DNA of 64,000 nt from Triglochin maritima (Eukaryota; Streptophyta; Magnoliopsida; Alismatales; Juncaginaceae), in assembly GCA_963682175.1 (NCBI GenBank), contig OY821787.1, forward strand, positions 15,850,501 through 15,914,500. Reading direction: 5' to 3'. Made by a program: the position numbers and the translations under genes. This document shows positions 1-11,188 of this stretch, in pieces. Under the pieces are notes generated by a model. That model saw only the letters and a program-made list of their open reading frames with translations, made no database searches and had not been told where the DNA came from. Position 1 is the stretch's first letter; every line of letters starts with the position of its first letter.

Positions 1-1865
1 CTTGGATTTTCTTGGAGGAAGCACTCAAGAGAGTGGGTCTACCCGACCATTGGTGTAAACTCATGATGGCTTGCGTTCGAGCATCCTTTGTCGTAACCAG
101 GTTGAGAGGGGATCTCTCGAACCAGCTAGGTGTGGGGATGTTCAGATCTCCCACCTCCTTTTCGCAGATGATGTGATGGTCTTTGCTGTTGCTACAAGAG
201 TCAATGCTCAGGTGATAAAGCATATCCTTACTAAATTCTCAGCAAACTCCGGGCTGCAGTTGAATGTAGCAAAGAGTCAAGTTTTTATAGGAGGAGGAGC
301 TACCAAGGGTACATGGATTTGCTCACATCTAGGTATGGAGAGAGCTGATTTTCCGGTTACATACTTAGGCCTCCCTCTCTTCTCCGCAAGGCTGGGGAGA
401 CATCATTGTATGGGTCTGGTCAGCAAGGTGCAACAACGGCTCAGCACATGGAAGAGAAACTTTCTTTCGATGGCGGGTCGTGTGGAGTTAGTCAAGAGTG
501 TACTCGTGTCTATGAGCATTTTTTGGACATCAGCGTTTCTTCTACCGAGGAAAGTCTTAAAGGAGGTGGAGAGCATCATGATTCACTTCATTTGGGAGGC
601 TCTACGAAGTGGGTGGCGGTGGCTTGGAAGGACATTTGTAAACCGAAAAAGGAAGGAGGTTTGGGGCTGAGGAGACTAAAGGACTGGAATGATGCTGGGC
701 TGGTTTGGCTCATTTGGTTGATCATCGCGGATGGTGGATCGCTATGGGTTCGGTGTATACGAAGGAAATACTTACGGAACTGAAACATCTGGTTAGCTAG
801 GCCACCGTCTGGGTGCTCATGGGCATGGCGGGGCATTTTAAGTGTCCGTGAAGTGGCAAAGAATAGAATCCAATACCAAGTGGGAGACGGGACAGAAATT
901 CGATTTTATACCGACCCTTGGTGTGGACAGCCCTTACTCTCCTCGCCCGGGGGAGAACGTCTCCAGTACGACATGGGGATGCCTAGGGATACTATGGTAT
1001 CTTGGTTCATTCATGAAGGGGTTTGGACTCTCCCTGAGCCGAGGTCCCTAGAGATGGTAGTATTATGGCCTAGGATATTGCAAATTCCAATCCATGGGGG
1101 GCGAGATAAGCCTATTAGAGCTGGAGCAAGAAGCGAAACATTTTCAGCAAAGGAAGTTTGGAGTTGGGTGGTACCTCGAGGAAGGAAGGTGGGCTGGACT
1201 GAGGTGGTTTGGCACAAGTATCACATACCTAAGCATGCTATCAAGTTTTAGAGAGCCATGAGAGGACGGCTGATCACAAAAGCGCTTATGCGAGCTAGGG
1301 GAGCAATCCATGACCCTCGTTGTGTATTATGTGAGGAAAAAGATGAAGATATGACACACCTTTTCTGGGAATGCCGTTTCACACGTCAAGTATGGGTACA
1401 AATGTTGAGAATACTAAGGCTGGACACTAGTGCAACCTTCACTCTTGGTGCGGAAGTGGAGAGGCTCCAAAAGATACGAGGGTCTAAGCTACAACAAGCC
1501 ACCACTAGACTTGCTCTTGCTGCAACCATATATGAGTGTTGGCAAGAACGAAATAAGCGGATATTCGAAAACGAGAAGTGCCGACCTGAGGATGTGAGCA
1601 CGTTTATAAAGGATGTGGTGCGGCTGATGGGCACGAGGATTAGGGAGATTCGAGATGATGCTGAGGCTTTACGAATGTGAGAGTAATTGGGGATAGCTGA
1701 AACACCATTAAGGTGGAGAGTTTTTTGTAGGTTGTTTAATATAGATTCTAGTTATGCACTGAGCATGACTCGAGGGTTGTAATAAAAATTTTTGATAGAT
1801 TGTAAATGTCTACACACATCAATATATTAGAGGCAATGCCTTCCTTTTGCTTTGCAAAAAAAAAG
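1..1865 (+). mobile_element. LINE (non-LTR retrotransposon), 3' portion
   Basis: The order of reverse-transcriptase C-terminal half, zf-RVT-type zinc-binding domain, 3' UTR (about 1681-1850) and a short A-run at 1857-1865 is that of a plant L1-type LINE in plus orientation. The 5' part lies outside the window. No target-site duplication can be tested because the 5' end is absent. It stands immediately upstream of a split host-like gene (first exon seen at 3244), so it may sit in an intron of that gene or just next to it. Confidence 0.88.
3..1680 (+). pseudogene. Broken LINE ORF2: reverse transcriptase C-terminal half plus zf-RVT domain
   Basis: The RT catalytic motif is visible as ISHLLFADDVMVFA near 146-187, followed by the usual SGLQLNVAKSQ and TYLGLPL segments. 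The downstream linker contains GCSWAWRGIL, VGDGTEIRFYTDPW, and a zinc-binding block CVLCEEKDEDMTHLFWEC (about 1321-1376). In plants this RT performs target-primed reverse transcription. The frame is broken several times: a frame change around 600-620, in-frame stops at 781-783 (TGA) and 1249-1251 (TAG), and near position 100 the fingers/palm segment that normally precedes the FADD motif is missing, which implies an internal deletion. It cannot make a functional protein. Confidence 0.87.
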
Positions 1866-3243
1866 CATTAGGGTCAGGGTTAGGGGAAGGAGAAGATGAG
1901 GAAGAAGGGTTGTTGGAGAAGGCGGGAGTGGTGATGGTGGTTTTGTTGTCGTCGTGTTCTTCCATTACTTTGGGACTGTTGTGATCTCATGTTGCCAATC
2001 GAAGCTCTAAAATAGTGTACCTGAATATATTGGATTGGACTGGATTCCAAGTTAATAGGCTCAGGTCCATTCGATTTGGATTTGGGCCCACTTCAGCCAA
2101 ATTTTGACGCTTGTAATTAGAAAAAAACTATAATTTAATTTTAAATCACACTTGACTACTTAATTAGTACTTCATACTTCATATTGGTAAATTCGTGAGA
2201 ATGCAACCTCAGTGGTCGCATTTAATGTGCGCATTCTAATCGGATGCTAATTAACTAAGTTTTTTTGACATAAAAAACAACTAAGTTTGAGTAATTAGGA
2301 GGTGAATGGTAACACACGTTTCAATCCATCTGAAGTGTATGTTATACGAATCTTTAAAGTAGAAAAGAAATCATCTTATGCTAAGATAATCTTATTTATC
2401 TCTGAAAATAAGTAGATGTCGTTAGTTAGAATATGTACTAATCACCTTTTTTAATGAAATATCAGGAGATGCCAAATTTATAATAACGTTAATGGTACGT
2501 ATCGTATATTTATATATCTATATTAATATATATTAAATATATCTATATTTATGACATCATGCTGACGTCACCGGTTCAACCAGTTCGATTCGGTCCAACC
2601 CCGGTCAAACCTCTGAACCTTTGACGTTACCAGTTCGACGTCCGGTTCGATTCTGAAAATCATGCCCATTACATATATGACATCTTGATTGTCAGAGTGT
2701 GTTATAGATGGGCTCTAGCCTCCATTTCCCAACTTGTACTCTCAAACATAATCTTGTCAGCAAATAAAGTTCTGGTTACTAAGGCTTACAGTCACCATAG
2801 TCTTGCAACAATCCCTGTGGTTATCTAGAGGAAGCTAATAGTCATCTAGAGTCTCACCAGTGAACCTTATTATGTAAATTATCTGTGACTTTATCTTTTA
2901 ACCATATTGAGATGATGTTGGAGACATCTTACTCACCATCCTCTCTTAAACTTGACGTTATTTCTTATTTAACTAATTATTATTATGATATAGCTAGCAT
3001 GCTAGAATAGCAAACATGACTTTGGACATTAATAGCATGCAATGGTTCCAATTTCATCATTTACTAATTTTGTTCTCATTTATTTTGATGACCAAGCATT
3101 ATTGTTTTTTAGTGAAAAATTCCCTCTTAATTAACCTTCTAATCATCGCAATGATTTTGGTTGTCTTACATGCCCTCCCTTTTTCTGGAATTTTTTGCTG
3201 GTACTTATTTTTGAGAATGTTGCCTTTCTACATTTGTTTCCAG
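1866..3243. other. Non-coding A+T-rich stretch between LINE and split gene
   Basis: No coding exon recognised. At 2562-2650 there is a G+C-richer patch with repeated CCGGTTCAACCAGTTCGA-like words that looks like an old repeat fragment. The segment 3215-3243 is a good branch/polypyrimidine tract ending in TTTCCAG, taken as the acceptor of the first exon below. If the host-like gene extends upstream, part of this stretch is intron. Confidence 0.5.
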
Positions 3244-5233
3244 CAATCACAGATAAAAGAATGAGGGGAGAAGATTACAAAGAAGATGATATCATTCAAG
3301 TTAGTCCTTCATGTCCCATCTGTTTATTTATGAATTAAATGCTTCTATTTAAAATCAGCTTCCAATTTAAGTGTGAAGGTTGGGTGAAGCTATTATATAT
3401 CCCTGCAAACAAGCAATTTTCTTATCCTGTCATTTAAATTTTGGTTGTGCAGTTCAAAAAATAGTTTACCTAGAACTTTATGGTGTCCGCTAAAATGTTT
3501 GGTTCTTTGTGTTGAAACAAATCTAATGGTCTGAATCAGACAATCCTGCTTGGAGGATCTTATTTTAAATTTTAATTGGTTTTTATTTTGTTTTTTTTTC
3601 ATCTAAAATCTAATCCATTAAGATCAAAAGTTGAGCTCTTTATCATGTTATCAATTAGACTGTTCATATCTTCAATACAGCTCCGTCAAATATGCAGGAC
3701 TACTGGTGCAAGGGCTTTCTTTGATACAACAAATGCTCGAGATGCATTGTACCGCGCCTCAATCGGCTTCGCTTTTGATATTTGTGGAAGGTATGCTCCT
3801 TATTGCACATGCTTACTGTAGCATAATTTTGTTCTTGTTGATTATACTCATTTTCTTTTGGTGTAATAAGTGACATTACTTATTCACTATAAAATTTTCA
3901 TTTAATTTTATATCATCTCTGTGAAACTGCCAGAGCTGGACAGCTCAATTCTCCTGTCCAAATTGATGGCGAGGATGTCCGGAAATTCCTTGCCGGGTTT
4001 GCGCATGACATTGGACTAGATGATAATCGTGCTGTGGTTCTTCTGCTAGGAGCAGTTGCAGCAAAAACACGTTCATGTTTTCTGCAAGCTTGGGTTGGGT
4101 TTCATCATTTGTCTCTGGTTTTTTTAAGTCCATGAGTACAAGTTTAATAAATTTGAGCTGAAGTATTATCTATTTTAAGGCATTGGACGCTCAAGGAAAA
4201 CGGCTAGAAGCATTACAGGAGCTATCAAAAATCTACAAAATCCATCAGACATTTCCTCCCGAAAATGATGCCGTATGTTTTCTTTGCACGCCTCCTAATA
4301 TTCTGAGAGTCTCACCGATCAAAATAAAATTTCTGAGAGTTAACATCAATATGGTCCAAGCACACAGAAATTCATCAACAATGAGAATGCTAGTCGCATC
4401 AAGGTTTTTTGACCTGGTTATAACTAATCGATGAATGGGTTGAATCAGAAACCTATCAGCTTATTGACATGGTTTGTCTGCTCATCTTCTAAAAAAAACT
4501 AACTTATCAACATATTCATCAATTTACATACGATAAGAAAATGGCAAATGCAAAAGCTCCTAATCCATGTATGTCTAGTTTATAATTTGACATGCTACTG
4601 CTGGTGCAGGTGCAGATGCATAACTGAGTAAATTAAGTCCTATATTTTGTGAAAATTTCATGTTTTGTTTAATATATATGATATCTTGTTATTTGTTGAT
4701 GCGAATTGTCAACATTAAATCTTCAGCCTGAGATTGAGACGGTTGCTAGTGGTCTCCGGAAGAACCTTAATGTAGAACAAAGAAGACACTTGCTTGGTTT
4801 GCTTGGAGAAATATATGGTACTGATAATTATAGTACCGCTGCTGCATCCCTTGGCCTGGTAAGTATCAAGAAAATTTACAGTATGGTTTGCTTCTGCAAG
4901 ATTTGGTTACAACAAATATTCTGGGAAGGACGGTGTCACATGTTGTCTTGCCTTTTTCATGAGCGTAGAAGCTTAAAGTAATGTCAGATTCTTTACTAAG
5001 ATATGTTGTTGCTTTGCTTTTATTGCATATAAATTTGTAGCCTAAAACTCATAAGGTTTACTTTCATCTAGTTCTCTTATTATACTCATGCAAGTTCTTT
5101 TGTCAGCTAGTAATTTTGATTTCTTCTTTGAAAAATTAAATTCGTAGTTTCATTGATAAAGTCGTTTTTTTTGTTTCTTATGCAGAACGGCAGCCACCGC
5201 CCGGGGGAGGGTGTGGCGGATCACACATCTTAG
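3244..5233 (+). CDS. Split host-like gene, 3' six exons, protein of unknown function
   Basis: I do not recognise the family. A continuous reading frame is obtained with exons 3244-3299, 3681-3790, 3934-4093, 4180-4272, 4727-4858 and 5186-5233 (stop TAG 5231-5233). All junction phases agree, and GT..AG borders are seen, e.g. donors GTATGC at 3791, GTATGT at 4273, GTAAGT at 4859, acceptors CAG at 3680, 3933, 4726, 5185. The donor at 4094 (GTTGGG) is weak. The product is a soluble, mostly helical-looking chain of about 198 residues with IGFAFDICGRAGQLNSPVQ, FLAGFAHDIGLDDNRAVVLL, ALDAQGKRLEALQELSKIYK and RHLLGLLGEIYGTDNYSTAA. The first ATG in exon one (3262) could be a start, but the exon reads open at its acceptor, so a missing 5' part is more likely. 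No frame break was found, unlike every other coding region here. Confidence 0.6.
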
Positions 5234-5639
5234 TGATTATTATTAGCTTAATAGATTCATTCTATTGTATCAAAATTAATAAGTCATTGAATATCACTCT
5301 TAAATCTTCACGGTAAATGCAACTTTTTTTGTTAGATCATGTTAAACAACGCACGGGCTACCCCTGTATGTACTGTTCTCTCTTTCCGTCACGCCAGCTC
5401 ACCCCACCGACCAACTCAAAAAAACTCATTAACCACGCCTCGGCTACTCCCACCCACTTTCTACTTTCTTTTGTCCACATCATTTCTTAATTAAACAATT
5501 TTAATTCTTACGTTGCATTTAACAAATTACATAATTCTAATTATGTTATAATTCCAATTGACGAAATGATTAATATTAATAATTAGTAATTAACATTAAT
5601 AATAATATTAAATCACGGAATTTTTTAGTAATTAAAATT
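5234..5639. other. 3' flank of split gene; no gene seen
   Basis: A+T-rich, with a C-rich stretch at 5376-5460 containing repeated CACCC/CCACC words. No ORF or RNA gene recognised. It may contain the left end of the Harbinger-like element whose ORF1 follows, but no terminal repeat could be fixed. Confidence 0.4.
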
Positions 5640-5845
5640 AGGAATGCACAGTAAACGCGTGAATGTACAGTACACGCGTGCAAGGAAAGTAGTTCGTGTG
5701 AATGCATTGTATCCATGTGCGTGTGCAGTGTACGTGTGAATGCACAGTACACGCGTGCAACGAAAGTAGTCCGTGTGAATGCACAGTATCCGCGTGGATG
5801 CACAGTATCCGCGTGAATGTACAGTACACGTGTTAATGTATAATG
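5640..5845. repeat. Minisatellite of GTGAATGCACAGTACACGC-type units
   Basis: About nine imperfect units of 20-26 bp share the words GAATGCACAGTA, CACGCGTG or CCGCGTG. A longer repeat (GTGCAAGGAAAGTAGTTCGTG and GTGCAACGAAAGTAGTCCGTG, positions about 5678 and 5754) gives a higher-order period near 76 bp. The array ends about 15 bp upstream of a TATA-like box, so it occupies the promoter position of the ORF at 5908. Confidence 0.8.
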
Positions 5846-5858
5846 TCTGATTTTTCCT

Positions 5859-5868
5859 CTATATATAC
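5859..5868 (+). promoter_or_regulatory. TATA-like box upstream of the 5908 ORF
   Basis: CTATATATAC lies about 40 bp before the ATG at 5908, with the minisatellite directly upstream. Spacing suits a short 5' leader. This is inference from sequence only. Confidence 0.4.
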
Positions 5869-5907
5869 ATTATACAAACAAAAACATAAACTTCACACAA
5901 CTTCGCA

Positions 5908-7057
5908 ATGTCTTCTCCAGATCACAACCGTTTTCCCTGTCGTTCCCAATCAAATTCACGTTCATACTATCCACAAGGATACCTTCGTCCATATTTCTCA
6001 CAACCAGTCCAACAGTCAGACTTCTCTCATTACGCTCAGTCATTCCAACAGTCATATTTCTCCCAATACTCACGATTTTTCCCACAACTAGACCAAAACA
6101 AACAATTTCCACAATCTCCGCAATACACCATCATTCCCACAAAATCAACCCAAATTTCAGATGTTTGGCTGCAACATGTCACAAGTACTAGTATGGAGGA
6201 CACTGAAGAAGACGACCAAAACGACAATGCGTCCCCACAACGCCAGACCATCGCACCACCTTCCCCACGTCCACAACGACGTTGCAAAGTCCAAGCCGTC
6301 AAAAGTAATCCGAAGCTGTGGACCACATATGAGGACGAAGGACTCGTGTCGGCATATATGGAGGTCAATTCTGATGCGGTGACGGGGACAAACCAGAAGA
6401 CTACTTCCTTGTGAAATAAAGTAAAACGGGTTTACGATATCTCCGTCAATGAAAACGAGCCCCCCCTCCCCCCGAGAGGAATGCGGAGTCCTTAAAAGAA
6501 TGGTGGAGGAGAATTATACCTGCTGTCAACAAGTAGGTCGGGTGCTTCGATCAGGCGTACCAACAGAAAAGGAGTGGGCAGAACGACGACGATGTCGTCT
6601 GGTGAGCTCACCACATCTACGAGCGCACTAATAAGTCTAAATTTCTTTACTTTGATGTTTGGGTCATGTTGCGTAGGTACCCGAAATGAGAGTCTTTGCT
6701 ATCTAGAGCAAATGACATGCGTGTTGGTCGGGAGTCCCCGAACTTTGATGATGAAAACAATCCCCATTCGGGAAGCCTTGGGAAAGAAAGAGCACTGATG
6801 ACTCCAAAATGCAATCCCCATCGGAGGCAGAATAAATGACGTCAGGATCGTCTGCACGCTCACTAGGTGTGAAGAAGACAAAAAACAAGGGTAAAAGTTC
6901 ATTAGGCCCTGAAGGCAACACCGACGTTTTGGAACTCTCACAACAAATTGCATACAATGCCCAAGTGAGAGAAGAATGTTTCTCCAAGCAGGAGGAATTA
7001 GCGGAGCGTAATTTTCAAAGGCATGTTAAAAAAACTAAGCTCGACATGCTTCACTAA
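5908..7057 (+). pseudogene. PIF/Harbinger-type ORF1 (SANT/Myb-like, NAM-associated), degraded
   Basis: The ATG at 5908 opens a 168-residue frame. Its N-terminus is Gln/Ser/Tyr/Phe-rich and low in complexity (about residues 1-75). It is followed by an acidic patch, then KLWTTYEDEGLVSAYMEV near residues 137-154, matching the start of the trihelix/SANT-like domain in plant Harbinger ORF1 proteins. The frame stops at 6412-6414. Recognisable continuation lies in shifted frames: KVKRVYDISVNENEP (6421-6465), KSKFLYFDVWVMLRRYPKW (about 6632-6688) and a C-terminal piece 6836-7057 ending in QEELAERNFQRHVKKTK. ORF1 binds element ends and assists the transposase. No transposase is present nearby, so this is a non-functional relic. 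Confidence 0.62.
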
Positions 7058-7143
7058 CTGATGAAAAAGGACAACTTGTTAGAGTGGGAACAAAAAACGA
7101 TTGTGAAACTCATGGACTGGGCGGAAGAGAATGGTTTCATGTA

Positions 7144-8974
7144 GTTTGTTAGTTCATATTTGTTCGTATTTCGTGTAGTTTATATTACATGTAGTTTGTT
7201 GTATTTCGTATCGTTCCGTATTTATGTCTACTTTGTATTTTGTACCGCAATGTGTTGTTCCTATGATGTTTTAGTATTAATATATTTTCTAATTTGAGCA
7301 TTAAATATGGATTTATGTTTTATTGGAGCATGAAATTTCATGTATAAATTTAAAATATTTTTTAAAATTAATAACATAAAAAATTATCACCCACGTTACT
7401 AAAAAATACCCAATACATTATCAATTAACTCTAATAACAAATCCTCCACTAAAATAAAAAAAGTGGACGAATGGGGAGCAATACATGCCCCCACCTGATG
7501 GCGCCTTGGGCATCAATTCGGGAGCTCCGACGTCCGAATGGACGCCCTCGCGCCCGACCCATTAAGGGTGCTCTCATGACAGTGCCCGTGCATTTGTCCT
7601 TTCCTAAGCGTCGTGGGCATTCCACCTCTAGTCAGTTTTCGGGTGTCATTCAATAACTATCATCTGATATCACCACCAATCAACCATTGTGGTGGTCATA
7701 TATGGGATTTCCAATGACTAGCCTTTTATTTTATGAAAATAAACTTGAGTATCTTAGGTCATGACTGATTTAGTAAAAATTAATAACAAGGATATGTGAA
7801 TACCAACAAAATGTGAGTATAGAAACAAAAGGCACGAGTATAGAAAAAAATTAATGTAGTTGGTGAATAACAAGGATATGTGAATGTAATTAAATGTATA
7901 GTAGGATGGGTAAAATTGGAAAGAAAATATGAACTGTGTTTTGCAAATAGCTAGGCCCATTGAGCTGTTTACAAACGTGATTTCCTTAACAAAAAATCGA
8001 ACCAAAGCGCTACCTCTACCTCACACCCAAATCGGGCCGGTACCCGTTAAGGGTACGGGCCCGTCCGGTCTGGTATGGTTTGTTATTTTTTTATTTTTTA
8101 TTTTTTAAATACCTCCAAAAATAACTGAAATATCTCAAAAATACCTAAAATATTTTCAAACACGGCCCGCTACGCCTAGCATGGTACTCAGGTCTATGAA
8201 AAAGCAAGAAAGTTATTCCGGAGACTTGAGTTGGTATTTGGGTTGATTTATGAAACATCCAAACCACCGCCACCAACTCTCATGCTCCCGAACGGAACCT
8301 ATCTTGTTTGGTCGGGGCGGTGGGACATTTTACGTGTACATCCCAATGGCAAAAGGTTCCACCTAATCAACCTTTAGTGTGGTAGTTGCGTGAGATTCTT
8401 CTGCGTTATGCTCTCTGATCGTGGAACGTAATTGGAGAATCTTGTTTGACCTTGCTTCTTGCAAAACACAAGTTCTATAACTTCCGCCCTAAGTTGGTCT
8501 TTCCTGTAAACCAAGAATCTGATTCACAAGTATAATCAATTCTCTTGTGTTTTTGTGTTTGGTTGTGTTAGATTCCACATTGTGTTAAAAGGACAATTAT
8601 CTCCTAGAACTATTATAAAAAAGTATTGGTTGGGAGAAATATTATATGGAAAATAGCATTTCACTTCTTCTACTACTTTTATGAACAAGAAGAGATGTTG
8701 CATGAAAAATAACATTTTATGATAAGATTCGTAAAAAAAGGAATGTGAGAGTTGTATTCTTCCACTTTTGTGGATGTGAAATGTGAATTAGTGAAGTTGA
8801 CAATAGTTATTTAGTCATTTTTGTGTAAAATCCATCTATAGTGCTCAAGAATTAGGTTTTTTTATTCCTGAAGAGAGAGAAAGTGTGAGAGGGAGTCGGT
8901 AGAAGTACTAGAATATCATTTTGAACTAACGAATCGATTGGGTTGGACGTGCTTGGGAAAGGGTCCTTATACAC
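7144..8974. other. A+T-rich interval, transposon debris, no gene
   Basis: 7471-7660 is G+C-rich and contains GGGTGCTCTCATGACAGTGC, resembling end regions of some plant Harbinger MITEs, so it may be the far end of the element with the 5908 ORF. Around 8028-8065 a palindrome-rich patch (GGTACCCGTTAAGGGTACGG) looks like a transposon remnant. The rest holds no coding signal that I can support. Confidence 0.4.
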
Positions 8975-9059
8975 GGTCACGCGTGTCCCGGACGCGGCTG
9001 ACATGGTCAGTTGAGTCAGCAATCCAGTCAGCAGAGAAATTCATTTAATAACATGTTGG

Positions 9060-9225
9060 TGTCACATGCAACTTTTAGTTTCCCAATGCAACATTACTTT
9101 ATCACTGCAACGTTTGGTTTCCCCATGCAACTTTTACTTTCTCACTGCAACGTTTGGTTTCCACATGCCACTTTTATTTTTCCCAACGCAACTTTTGGTT
9201 TCCCCAAACAACAACTTAAAAAGGC
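9060..9225. repeat. Short tandem array of GCAACTTTTGGTTTCCCCAT units
   Basis: Seven imperfect units of about 20-26 bp (GCAACTTTTAGTTTCCCAAT, GCAACGTTTGGTTTCCCCAT and variants) lie just inside the left inverted repeat. Confidence 0.75.
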
Positions 9226-9234
9226 AAAACATGT

Positions 9235-9960
9235 TCCTTTTTAACATCTACGTCTATCCTTTTTAAGTTTGCGGTTCACCTTTTTAACTGTGAGTTGTAC
9301 CTTTTTAAGTGATGTCTGTTTCTTTTTAAGAATTGTTTGTTCCTTTTTATGTTTGAGGTTCTCATTTTTAACTGTGAGTTGTACCTTTTTAAGTGTAGTC
9401 TGTTCCTTTTTAAGTGAGTGTACATTTTTAAGTGTGAAGTTTTTCATGTTTAGTGTTTTTTGTTCCTTTTTAAGTTTACGGTTCTCCTTTTTAACTATGA
9501 GTTGTACCTTTTTAAGTGATGTATGTTTCTTTTTAAGAATTGTTTGTTCCTTTTTATGTTTGAGGTTCACATTTTTAACTGTGAGTTGTACATTTTTAAG
9601 TGTAGTATGTTCCTTTTTAAGTGAGACTTGTTCCTTTTTATGTTTGAGGTTCTCTTTTTTAACTTTGAGTTGTACCTTATTAAGTGTAGTCTGTATCTTT
9701 TTAAGTGAGTGTACATTTTTAAGTGTGAAGTTTTATTTTTTAATTTTTGTTTCGTCCTTTTTAAGATATGTTCCTTTTAGGTACTACTTCATCCTTTTTA
9801 AGTTCTTGTTTTTCCTTTTTAAGTATTGTTTCATCTTTTTTAATTTTCTGTTATTTCTTTTTAAGTTGATGTTTTTCCTTTTTAATTTTCTGTTTTTTCT
9901 TTTTAATTTTTTGTTGTTCATTTTTAAGTTATGTTTGTTCATTTTTAAGTTGTTTTTCTT
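9235..9960. repeat. Minisatellite with TTCCTTTTTAAGTGT core
   Basis: More than 30 imperfect units of about 18-22 bp with the core CCTTTTTAAGT. They are organised in two longer blocks (about 9245-9465 and 9466-9690) that repeat the same order of unit variants at a spacing near 220 bp, then decay after 9730. Long open frames on both strands here (Phe/Cys/Ser-rich on plus, Lys-rich on minus) are a consequence of the period and composition and are not called as genes. Confidence 0.88.
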
Positions 9961-9994
9961 TTTTAATAAAACCAAAAACTTTAAATCAACCACA

Positions 9995-10380
9995 AAGAAA
10001 CAAACTTTTCCTCAAAAACTCAAATAAAAAAACCCAAATCAGCTACAAAGAACCACACTTCCAAAAAAATGAAGACCAATCAATCATTGAACAAAACCAA
10101 AAACTTCAAATCAGCCACGAAAACCAAACTTTCCCCAAAACCACCACACAAAAAACTCAAATTAGTTACAAAAAACCACATTCCTCCTCATCCGCAAAAA
10201 CTCAACACAGAAAAACTCAAATCAGCTACAAAAAACCATGTTTCCGAAAAACCCAAGATCAATCCATCACATAACAAAACCCCAAAACTTCAAATCAGCC
10301 ACGAAAACCAAACTTTCCCCCAAAACATCATACAAAAAACTAAAATCAGTTACAAAAAATCACATTCCTCCTCCTCGCCT
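9995..10380. repeat. Two to three copies of a roughly 190-bp A/C-rich unit
   Basis: The words AAACTTCAAATCAGCCACGA, CCAAACTTTCCCC and AAAAAACTCAAATCAG recur at about 10097 and 10286, with a partial third copy at about 9980. This is a second, different tandem family inside the same element. The following 10380-10555 is G+C-richer, open in one frame, but not recognised. Confidence 0.7.
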
Positions 10381-10735
10381 CGAGAAAGACTCCAACGCCG
10401 ACCATTTCCTCATCTTCCTCGCCGACCAACTACATCGTGACGTCCTAACCAACGACGTCGGCGTCCCAACCTCCTTAAGACTCACTCCCGCGTCATCTCC
10501 TCGGCATCCCTCTTACCGATCTCGTCTTCCATCGGGAGAAAATGATAGAGAATGAAAGGTTTGGGGGGATAATGGAAGATTTTGAGAATATATGTATGTT
10601 GGAAACCAAATGTCACATAGTTCCGCGTGATTGTGATGTGACACAAAATAAATAAATAATATGTGATTTAATTAATCTTTGTTTTTTGCTGACTGGATTG
10701 TTCACGTCAGACGGCGTCCCGGACGCACCGCGGCC

Positions 10736-11188
10736 ATAAAACATTTCCCCTTGGGAAAAGACATTTTCACAACAGATTCTTTAGAATCGACTCCAAAATC
10801 TTCAACCAAACGAATTCTTAGTCTTAACAAGTGTATTTATTATGATAACCTTTGTTACTTACCACATTTTTAAATTGATATGATAGATCTATCAACCAAA
10901 TTAAATCCAACCTAGGAAATTTATTGTACTTTCAAAATCTTAGTTTTTTTTTATTTTGCAATCTTGGTAACTTCTTGGGTACACCAAATTACTTTGATAA
11001 TTTTCTTGTATCTAGATGATTTTTTGCCTTACTCAATTTAACCAAATTCTTATGATTTCCCAATCCTTGTTAATTTCTTGAATTTGACCGCAAAATTAAG
11101 TAATCATTAGAAGGGTATATTGGTAAAAAGATAAACAAAAGCCAACTTCAACTACAATCACCCAAATACTCCCGCATTATGGAGAAGA
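10736..11188. other. A+T-rich spacer
   Basis: Nothing recognisable on either strand; no ORF above background. Confidence 0.5.

Larger units (their letters stand above)
8975..10735. mobile_element. Mutator-like or other TIR element filled with minisatellite
   Basis: The ends form a long imperfect inverted repeat. The left end starts GGTCACGCGTGTCCCGGACG at 8975, the right end reads inward from 10735 as GGCCGCGGTGCGTCCGGGAC, and both continue to a perfect CAATCCAGTCAGCA block (9020-9033 and 10687-10700 inverted). About 70 bp of TIR is typical of Mutator-like elements. I could not find a convincing 9-bp target duplication, and similarity may extend a little further out (GGGAAA at both sides). 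There is no transposase, so it is non-autonomous. Its interior is dominated by tandem repeats. Confidence 0.55.

Noticed and set aside
1866..1886. TTAGGG-like words (AGGGTCAGGGTTAGGG) as interstitial telomere repeat
   Set aside because: Only about two units, and not the TTTAGGG repeat usual in plants.
5576..5829. Two minus-strand ORFs with repeated His/Thr/Cys peptides
   Set aside because: They are translations of the minisatellite.
8028..8065. Palindrome-rich patch as an origin or terminator
   Set aside because: Single occurrence amid transposon debris.
9269..10027. 252-residue Phe/Leu/Cys-rich ORF as a membrane protein
   Set aside because: It is a reading of the CCTTTTTAAGT minisatellite; the same array is open on the minus strand as well.
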